DNA of 64,000 nt from Riptortus pedestris. Taxonomy: Eukaryota > Arthropoda > Insecta > Hemiptera > Alydidae. A model generated the notes under the pieces. The model had not been told where the DNA came from and made no database searches. It saw nothing but the letters and a program-made list of their open reading frames with translations. Positions 55,932 to 64,000 of the stretch are shown one piece after another (position 1 is the first letter of the stretch; every line of letters starts with the position of its first letter). The translations under genes and the position numbers were made by a program. The DNA lies in assembly GCA_019009955.1 (NCBI GenBank), contig CM032228.1:223793501-223857500 (forward strand). The letters are read 5' to 3'.

Positions 55932-56098
55932 ACTGTAAGGTACATATAACATAAGGTAGGGCCATTTGGTGAATAGCCAATCAGAATAAAGCAAGCCTGC
56001 TACGTCACTCATGGGACGGAAGTAGGAGCGGAGAAGTGCAACTGCGATCAATATAAGCCGTCCTCTGATAAATTTGGTGAAAGCTAATTTATTATCTC
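55932..56098. other. Spacer between two LINE ends
   Basis: Includes TCACTCATGGGACGGAAGTA; no family recognised. Confidence 0.4.
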
Positions 56099-56363
56099 CA
56101 GTCCTAGCCCTTTCCAGTACCACTCATCCATATTCCCCTCCACGGCGCCTCAAGTGACAATGGCGCCCAGAGATCTACTATAGAAGTGAAGTGATAGCAG
56201 TGGCTATTTTCTTATCAAGTACCATTCCTCCTTAGCTCTTGACTTCCTTGCCAGGCAGGGAGAGGCTGCTCCTCTCATTGTGATGTAGGGGTGTAGCTTC
56301 TTTCGAGAGTAATGGAGGACTGTACACTGTAATATTCCATAATAAAATAATCTAAAAAAAAAA
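56099..56363 (+). mobile_element. Jockey-type LINE 3' end, second copy
   Basis: GTCCTAGCCCTTTCCAGTAC onward repeats the last codons (LALSSTTHPYSPP) and 3' UTR of the LINE at 33862-34312, including TTGACTTCCTTGCCAGGCAG, and ends in AATAAAATAATCTAAAAAAA. It is heavily 5'-truncated. Confidence 0.85.
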
Positions 56364-56454
56364 TTATTACGCTGATTTTCAACGTAAATGATTACATGTC
56401 TGTTCAATCTACACACTGTTAACACTTTTCATCACCGTGAATATTAAGTGAATA

Positions 56455-56975
56455 AATACAAACGGTAATCAGAAGTCTTTCAGTCAATTTTAATAACCTC
56501 CCAAAGGACAGCTACTGAATGTAAACAAACAGGTCTGCCAACCTCTCAGATCTGAACGGATAGATAGAAATATTCTGTACCAGAAAGACATTAATTATAT
56601 TGAAAACTGTTTACTACATCTAGTACTGTATTTTATAATGAATCAGAATAATTTTTATCTCTATCACTCAAAGTTTAGTTGTCCAAAAACGTAATACGGG
56701 GGGAGGGGGGCATCAACAGAACATATTTGCGGGAAGGCTGAAAACTGTAAACTATAAATATCTCGGTTAATATTCATGATACAGAAAATATGTAAAGAGT
56801 AAAGTCTATAGATCATTCAATTTGAAATAAGATTGTTAACATACATTTTTTCTATCTGACTTCTAGTAACGGAAATATTTCGAGTTTGCGAACCCCTCCC
56901 CCCCTCCTGGTCCGATTTCAGCCTTCCTGGTCCCACGAACTTGGCCTTCCTTTTTACATAAAACGGTTAGAAGTT
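56455..56975 (-). mobile_element. HINE-TA fragment, no ends
   Basis: AATACAAACGGTAATCAGAA, a G-run (56698-56710), AACATATTTGCG, ATATCTCGGTTAATATTCAT and CCTCCTGGTCCGATTTCAGC align in order with the long-type copies, with many changes. Stem-loop and 5' end are absent. Confidence 0.7.
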
Positions 56976-57090
56976 GTGTTGTAAATTCCTTTCATAATTC
57001 GTATGTTGCTGGATGTGAGAGTGCAGATCTGGGAAACAGGTCTTAATAACAGGAAGTCTTCCCACCAATTTCTTTATTAAAGTACAAGGC

Positions 57091-57116
57091 TTTCGGCACT
57101 AACGTACCATCATCAG
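57091..57116 (-). ncRNA. Hammerhead-like motif (candidate)
   Basis: Read on the minus strand: CTGATGA, then GGTAC-gtta-GTGCC (5-bp stem II with one wobble), then GAAA. This is the conserved core and stem II of hammerhead self-cleaving ribozymes. Stems I and III and the cleavage triplet are not established by eye. The surrounding sequence (CTTGTACTTTAATAAAG and TTGGTGGGAAGACTTCCTG) resembles dispersed Penelope-like or retrozyme-type repeats. Confidence 0.4.
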
Positions 57117-57239
57117 GTGCTTGTAATAGAGATATACGGCTTTGGGGCAATACTCCACGGGTAGTGTGTATGTTAATTTGGTTAAGCCAATTAATTTATG
57201 TTTAATTTTTTAAACATTCACTTAAACATTTAATTGATT

Positions 57240-57390
57240 TTATTAACATTTATTAACGCCCACTTTTGCTACTATGGCTAATTGGGTTGGTCATCTACAG
57301 GTTACCACCCTTTTCTAGCCAAGGTAAGACTCAGTTTTTTATTTGATGAGTTCCTCACGAAATAAATTCCTTTTACCAAGGCGTAAATTA
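57240..57390 (-). mobile_element. SINE, 5'-truncated
   Basis: ACATTTATTAACGCCCACTT, GGTTGGTCATCTACAGG, TTACCACCCTTTTCTAGCC and the body to AAATTCCTTTTACCAAGGC; the head is missing. Confidence 0.8.
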
Positions 57391-57969
57391 ATTAATTGAT
57401 TATAAATTTACATAAAAAAGTGATAGCTCTAGTGTTACAACGTTCTAAACCTCCTGAAATAGCATTGTTTTCAGCAGCAAAGAAGTAATAAGCAATTTCC
57501 GAAAATATTAACCCCACGTCATACTGGGCATGAAACCAATAAAGTAATAAATGATTATTAGTCCAAAAAAGGTTCAAATTTCTATTTCTGTTCATTCACT
57601 AATGAGCACCTAATAAACATTAATGACATTTATCTGTAATATCATATCTATTTACGACTACACTAATTCAAAGCCTTCTTGTGCCGCAACGTCAGGAGTT
57701 TCCTTAAACGTTAGAAATTCCATTAGGGATATACACAACACCATTTATATATTCGTGCTTTCTCTTTACCGTGCCTTAGCGTGAGGGCCATTTATTTTGA
57801 GAGCCTCGCCTTTTGGAATTATATATAGACTTATGTTTGTAATTTTTTTAATTAAGGATTTTAAATATATTGCTTTCGACGTTTGGCAAAATATAAAACT
57901 ATATGTATTGAAATTAAGCGCCACGAAGATGAAGTTAAATAATTTTTAATTTTTTTTTTTAATTAAGAA
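57391..57969. other. No recognisable feature
   Basis: AT-rich spacer. Confidence 0.5.
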
Positions 57970-58165
57970 CATTTATTCCTCATTGACTTTAGGTTTATTT
58001 AATAAATCCCAAGTCAGCGATGAGGGGGGTAGCATCCGTTCAACTCTGGGAGGATGAGGCCTACAGATTTTTCTGAAATAACTTCCTGATTCCCACACGG
58101 GAACTGAGTCCATGACTCTTGTTCTATGTAGTTTTTGAGCCCAACGCCTTGACACACAGCCCCTA
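57970..58165 (-). mobile_element. Possible diverged tRNA-derived SINE
   Basis: Read on the minus strand: GGGGCTGTGTGTCAAGGCGT, GGACTCAGTTCCCGTGTGGG, then AATCAGGAAGTTATTTCAG. This follows the head, B-box and body order of the window's SINE at low identity, ending with a TTATTAAATAAACC tail. It may be an old or distinct family. Confidence 0.4.
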
Positions 58166-58779
58166 ATTTTCATATTGATTGAAATGTTCGTGTAAAAAAA
58201 ATATTTAATATATAGTACAATGGCGGCAGGTCAAGAACTAAAAAACAAATAAAATATAATCCGCTTATTTATTTCTGGTTCTAAATGTTTCACGTGCTTT
58301 ATGACGCCTCTTCAGTTGTACATAATTGTTAAAATGATTCGACGGCACCACTGAGGCCTTCATATTAAGCCTAACAAGATGGAGACTGGACTTAAATTGG
58401 TTGATTTCATCGATAAATTAAAAATGATCAACATCAAGAAAAATCGTTTACAGAAGGATAGTCTAATCGTCTTGCCGTTTATGAAAATATTTGACAAATA
58501 TATAACGACTACATTTTCTCATATTACATATTCTTAGCCTTATAATTGTTATTATTGTTTTCGTTATTTTCCACTTGGTTTATGTTTTTGTCTTTATCTA
58601 AACTTTCTAAATCGAAAAATATAAATTTATGTTTAAATGTTACAGATTCATCAGACAAAGAGTTACCGTGCAGTTTAAATATTTTCCTCCAGATTTAATT
58701 AATTAAGTAGCCGAAAGTTTCTAATAAATCATGAAACAAGGTGAAAAGGGGTGAAAACAAGGTCTGTCCATGCTAAAAC
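58166..58779. other. No recognisable feature
   Basis: AT-rich spacer. Confidence 0.5.
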
Positions 58780-59003
58780 CTTGGAAAATCATAAAAATAA
58801 TAATCATATTTTCAAGATTGGTTATATACTTTTTTTACAATTCGACTCATACTAACTGACACACTGAATTTTCTCCCCTTCTAAACCCCCCTCCATCATG
58901 TCCCATTTAGCCGTTAACGGCCTGGATCTTTAGTTTTACATGAAACAGTTATTTATCAAGTTTTGGTAATGATGAAATAAAAATTACGACCGCTACAGCG
59001 GTA
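58780..59003 (-). mobile_element. HINE-TA fragment, decayed
   Basis: TCAAGATTGGTTATATACTT, CCTTCTAAACCCCCCTCCA, TTTTACATGAAACAGTTATT and TTACGACCGCTACAGCGGTA follow the family body up to the TA core, replaced here by TGTGTGTGATGGTGTGTG. No ends. Confidence 0.7.
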
Positions 59004-60814
59004 TGTGTGTGATGGTGTGTGTTGCACAAAAAAAATGTGTATACTGAATTTAATAGGACAATAAAAACGTATTGTGGTGTCCAAGTCTGATTTTTTTGTA
59101 TTTTTGTATTCCTGATAAGGCATTCAATTCAAGATTGTGAAACATGTAGAGTGTTAATAGAGTGACTGTAGGAAATAAATTCCATTTCATTGCCTACAAG
59201 TGATATCATGACATTTTATGTGATGACAAAGATAAAAATGTAATTTTCAGGTACAGCCATGTAGGCATATAGGAGGTTTAAAATTCCGTTAATTTTCAAG
59301 TTAGAGGGAAATTTACAGGTCACGAATGTCAGCAGCACTCTATTAACAACATTGGCTTTGTATAATCTTTACTCAACATGAACTACGACATTTAGAGTTA
59401 GGTGGCAGGCCTAATTTTTGTCAGTCCTAGGTATGTTTACCTTATATGTTATGAAAATCATCTTAAATCATGATTCACATAAGAGTAAATTATCAATTTC
59501 CTAAAATATGCAATTATAAGAAATTCTGATGTGGGTTACTAATGGTGACATAATTAAAAAAGTTAGGCATTTTATGATATATCTTCCTTTTAAGAAGGGC
59601 GCTCCCATTTTCTTGATTAACTCTTTTTGTATAATCGTTCCTGATTAAGACACAAATATCATTTCGTAAATGATGGCTGATATTATTCACTTTTAATAAT
59701 CTAGAAAATCTAACGGACTTTGCCCTAGAAATAAACCACGCGACCGGTAGACTGCTAAGCAGGCCCAATTGAATTAGAGAAACTGCTGCACCTTTGGTCG
59801 GGACAGGTTTCCTAGTACAACCAAATCCACCAAATTATGCTGCCATAAATTAAGGGCTGCCTTCATTATGGAAGGCGCTAATGGCCCTTAAACTCTGTCA
59901 TTAGCTACAATAAAATCCGGATTGCAAGAGTCGTCTTCGGTCATTTACTTCAAACTGACTCTAGGTCTTTACTTACTCCCATTAGTGAAAATACGAGTAG
60001 TGTCTGGAGCATTTATAGTGTCTATGGAATGTTTTCTTTTGACATCCCCAAGAATATTTTCACTAGATCGAAAATTGCTTCAAAAACTATTATGGGAACA
60101 CAATTCCATAAATATAAAGTTTTAGCAGTCGGCACAGAGAGTTAAGTATTTATTATTTGAGTTGCTTTAAGCCAGTACATGCCGTTGTAACTTCAATATA
60201 GTCTTGGCTATGGTACAGTGAATGAAATAATTGTTTCCTCTAGAAGACTAGAAACAAAGCTCTTCATTATTTCAAAGTTGCTCTAGACGCCAATCCCACA
60301 CTAGTCCAGTTCCATAAATAATGTACCCAATTTATTTTATTTATTTATTTGGACCTTCGCAGATCTGGCAATGTTGCTGAACAAAAATAACTATAAAATT
60401 AAAGAACAGAACAAAATTAATTTAACCGAAAATAAAACAATATAACGGATATTGAACACTTTAAAAAGAAATGCAACACAAAACAGAAATTGGACACGAA
60501 AAACAGAAATGGAACAAAAAACAAAATGTAAAAAAAAAAAAAAAAAAAATTTGAAAGACTAAACATAGATTCACGTTGGATAATAGGGAAATCAAATAAA
60601 AAATATTAAACAAAATATAATAAAAATAAATAAATTGAAAAATAAAATCTAACATGTGTTATCAATGAATTTAAAATAAATGACATTTAGATAAAATATA
60701 GGTGGCTTTAAAAAACTTATATCTCTCTCATACACACTCATGAATCACCGGAGTTTTATGCTAAATTTGAATTTCTGTGAACGAAAGTGATGAATTGTTG
60801 ATTTAATAATGCAC
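59004..60814. other. No recognisable feature
   Basis: AT-rich unique-looking sequence with an A-run at 60530-60549; small open frames are not supported. Confidence 0.5.
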
Positions 60815-61038
60815 TTGGGGCTCAGGTTAGCCATGTGAGTTAAAGCGTTGCCTTTAATCTCACAAGGGGAACCTAGAGTGGCGAGTTCGATTCCCGCCTG
60901 GGCAAGGGAATTAATTTAGTGGCGGAATTCATTAAATAATATCCTAAGTCCCACCCTGGCTAGAAAAGGGTGGTAACCTGTTGATAACCCGACCCAGTAA
61001 CCCCCTGAGTTGCAAAAAGTAAAAAATAAATAATTTAA
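60815..61038 (+). mobile_element. tRNA-derived SINE, full length (best example)
   Basis: Head TTGGGGCTCAGGTTAGCCAT with A-box (GTGAGTTAAAGCG). T-arm GCGAG-TTCGATT-CCCGC, and CCTGGGC, which pairs with GCTCAGG as a 7-bp acceptor-like stem. Body GGTGGTAACCTGTTGATAACC and an A-rich tail. The perfect 14-bp target duplication ATTTAATAATGCAC lies at 60801-60814 and 61039-61052. SINEs of this kind are transcribed by RNA polymerase III from the A and B boxes and mobilised by LINE enzymes. Confidence 0.95.
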
Positions 61039-61052
61039 ATTTAATAATGCAC

Positions 61053-63835
61053 CAAGACCAAGATGAAAGTAAGCTGATCATTCAACCAAGACTACAGAAA
61101 ATCCCTTACTGTTAGTTCTCTGCTAACTCAGATGGAGACAACTTGAACCAATTTCTTAGATTTGAGCAAGTTTTTCCACGAGATCTATACCAATAGATCA
61201 ATTTTAAGACCATTAATTTTTGAAGTGGATAGGGAATTTGAGAATGAGTTACCTCGCCATGAAATACAAATAGATTTAATTAGGATTGCTCGAGATGGCT
61301 TTAAATCATTAATTTCGGTTTATTCTCAGATTCGCTCAGATATGTAGGTGTTATATTGTCGACCTTTTTGGGAATGTCAGGGTGGCCATTATATCCCAAA
61401 TAGACTCTACTATTTCTTAAGTCCTTCATCTAGCTAAAATGGTAGCATAAATATAGTTTCACTGGCGAATTGAGAACGAAGAATTCACAAATGATTTTAT
61501 CTTGGTGAAATGACTTGGAATATATGTCCTGATTAATAACAAGGAGATTACATCTTTTTAAATGGGAAATTGACAGAGACATTTTACTAATTAATGGAGA
61601 TAGATATAATCTAAGTTAGCAAATGTTGTGAAAATGTAAACTTGTAAATATCTCCCCGATGGATCCATTTACCAAAGATTCTAGTCCAGAATTCATTGCA
61701 TTCAAGAAAACGTCTTGTAATATAAATATAACATGAAGAATCAAGTATATATAAAGGTTCTAAGAGACTAGGCAGCATGGGGAAATAAATAATGGATTAA
61801 TCAGTGTCCTCTTAATAATACTTGGGGGAATTCACTGGAACTATCGCATCCGTAAGTTGATGGAATTCATATATAAGTGAGAGCATATATTGCATACAGA
61901 ATATAATATATTACGGCAGGTATTTAGTAATTAGTGATAGTATACAATGTAGACATTGAATTGGCTACACTACTGGTCTAGTGAATTTAGGGTAATTATA
62001 CTGAGACTGTTTATGATTTACACTTAAATTAATACAATTTCTTTTACTTCTATTTCAGATGAAGATTATTCTGTAATATTTTAGACAAGGAAAAGCGACT
62101 GGAAATATTGAGGGAAAATATTTTCTAATTTTAGCACAATAAAGAAAACTGTTGTAATTAAATTCAAGGCATCTCTCAATATTAGAACACTGAAGGACTT
62201 CAAATGAAAGACTATTGCTCTCAGTCCTGTACCAACCTAGGATTTATAAGTACCAGATGCATTTTACCAATTTTAAGGTTTACAAAATGTGTCTTATCTT
62301 TTTTTTAACTAATTAATTGGCGCTTTGTTCCTTGTACAGGACTTAGACCTGTGCCTATATGGCAAAACCATACAATGCTTTTTACAGCGATCATAATCCA
62401 ATACCATGCCATTAACATCCACAAGTCCAAGCGTAGGTCAGCCTCACTTCTTTGTCCCACCTGATACGCCAAATTACAAGTTTTGTGTCTTATCAACTTG
62501 CCCTAACCTTCACAGTCTGGCCTTCAAATCAATGTTTCTCTTTCAATAGATAAATTTTAAAATGCAAATTCGATTTCCTCAAGATATTTTTAAAGTAAAG
62601 GTATTCCTACAGGACACAGATGCAGTTCCCTCAATCTGCAACTAACCTACAGCTGCTTTCTCCATACAATTGTGGTACAAACTCAAAACATGAACTTTCC
62701 CATGGTCCACCGACCTCCCAATCCTTCTGGAATTTCTGATATATTTGGTCCTTTTCCACTTTTTTGAACAAATGGACGCCAATGAACTGAGCCTGAGAAA
62801 ACACAACTTGTTTTCATTCCTATCTCCCCTCATAATTCGCTTTCACAAATCATATCTGACTGAAGATATTTAAGAGTGGACTAATTTTTGGAATGTATAC
62901 TAATAAGGTCGTGTTTATTAATAAATAATGGAAGGACTTCTTTTTGTGACAGATTTCGTTTGTTTTTCCACGAAAAAACATTCCAATGATAAACGAGCTT
63001 ATAAGATAAATTAATAGAATAAATAAATGATAAACAAGGGGAAGACAAAATTATTTTTTTAATTAGGGACAATCTATCCCGTGGAGAACCACGGTAGGTG
63101 GTCTAATAAAGAATTTCAGCCCTCATTTGGCCGGTCATTTACCACAACATAAATACATAAAATTTCTTATTTACATAACTGGAAGCCATGTCAGTCGGCG
63201 CTCCTCTCATTATTCATTGTCATATTGCGGTCAAGAAAATATTCGGATTGTCTCCTAAGGTTAAAGAAATTTTAACATAGTTTTACAACCTCATTTTAAA
63301 ATAAACAACAATTCTATTCTATGGATCTGTTCTTTTCAAATAACAGTTATTGGACCATTTAAATCGGTCACCTATTCGTAGTGTGAAATTTATAAAACTA
63401 TTTGACATAATCTATTCACTCCCGTATGGAATCATCTGACAGTTTTTACATCCTTGTACCATGGGGTTATTGTAACGCCCGCTTGTGTCCCTCCAATTTT
63501 GACGATATCGACTAAGGGAGTTTTGAAAAAAGAAAGAAGATTTGTGAATTATATTCCATGGCATTTTTCGCTTCCTTGCATTGCGATAGAGGCTTGCAAA
63601 TGAAATGCATTCGAAAATGTTGTCTATTTAAAATTCAATAGGAGTACAATGATGTCATGTGTTGTCCGCGTCTGATTTTTGGGCTTTTGGTGATGTTTTC
63701 CTGTTTTGATTGAAATAGACTAAGGGAGGTGGGGAGAGCTGGGAATGAGCAGAGAGAAAATAAAAAAATGCGTATTTGTCCCTACGTATTAGAGATACCA
63801 AACATTTGTACAGGACCTTCCTAGTTAATACTGAC
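61053..63835. other. No recognisable feature
   Basis: Unique-looking AT-rich sequence. Open frames of 60-95 codons (for example 61162-61347 plus, 62305-62496 minus) show no motif, start context or splice support. Confidence 0.45.
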
Positions 63836-64000
63836 AAAAAACTACGAACTATTAAGAACACTAATTGTTTGTGACCATCAAGTTTCAGAAACTCTAGGAG
63901 AGAAGAAATAGTTCTCTCGAGACTTAGAACAGGCCACACCAAATTAACACACTCATACTTAATGACAAAGACCTACTCGCTCAACTCGCAACACTCACTT
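63836..64000 (+). pseudogene. LINE ORF2 C-terminal region, cut by the window edge
   Basis: One frame reads EEIVLSRLRTGHTKLTHSYL (63904-63963), the conserved RxRTGHTxLTHxYL block that precedes the zinc-knuckle tail in I-type LINEs. The preceding part (AAACTACGAACTATTAAGAA) matches 6220-6250 of the LINE remnant in this window. A stop and frame changes upstream suggest decay. The element continues past 64000. Confidence 0.7.

Noticed and set aside
60815..60905. Possible functional tRNA gene
   Set aside because: T-arm and acceptor-like stem are present, but there is no proper anticodon stem. The same head occurs in many dispersed copies with a SINE body and target duplications.

Overview
This is an AT-rich eukaryotic nuclear window without long open reading frames. 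It has a spliced host gene, tRNA-derived SINEs, jockey/I-type LINEs, Helitrons, piggyBac-like and hAT-like elements, and many (TA)n arrays. That mix indicates an arthropod, most likely an insect. Hemiptera is my guess from the style of the Helitron ends and cannot be proven here. There are no bacterial features, no CRISPR array, and no intact rRNA or tRNA gene.

Host gene content is very low. The only gene I can build from splice signals and codons is on the minus strand. It has a terminal exon at 44403-44535, an internal exon at 46430-46632 and a possible tiny upstream exon at 48653-48677. The C-terminal region it encodes is basic and rich in cysteine, and I do not recognise the family. Its last intron carries an inverted pair of SINEs, one of them split by a LINE 3' end. 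An 83-bp minisatellite (43275-43945) lies just beyond its poly(A) signals.

The dominant content is a previously unnamed-to-me family of short non-autonomous elements with about twenty copies on both strands. Full copies are about 600-870 bp. They start with AGCAGATTTCCC. They end with the inverse of that 11-mer, then a perfect ACGCAG-GGG-CTGCGT stem-loop, then GACGGACT, and they sit between T residues. Most carry a (TA)n core. This is the architecture of Helentron-associated (DINE-1/HINE-like) elements; I call the family HINE-TA. Copies are nested in one another, joined head to head, interrupted by SINEs, LINEs and a canonical Helitron, and fall into several 3'-half types that share the same termini.

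Layout. 0-9 kb: hAT-like MITE, HINE-TA copies with a SINE insertion, a LINE RNase H remnant, a Helitron and a second Helitron-like end. 9-18 kb: mostly unannotated, with a transposase remnant and a solo LTR. 18-26 kb: tandem and nested HINE-TA copies, a Helitron relative, TA palindromes and a 344-bp palindromic MITE. 26.8-27.6 kb: piggyBac-like element with TTAA ends. 32-42.5 kb: HINE-TA copies and LINE fragments, with a Helitron inside a TA core. 43-49 kb: minisatellite, host gene and SINE cluster. 49-59 kb: more HINE-TA copies, two jockey-type LINE ends and a hammerhead-like motif. 59-64 kb: mostly unique sequence, one full SINE, and a LINE running off the window end.

The repeats work together by retroposition and rolling-circle insertion. 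SINEs carry 9-14 bp target duplications and A/AT-rich tails expected from LINE machinery. The Helitron has inserted in the TA array that each HINE-TA copy supplies. All family assignments come from reading the sequence and have not been tested by database search.
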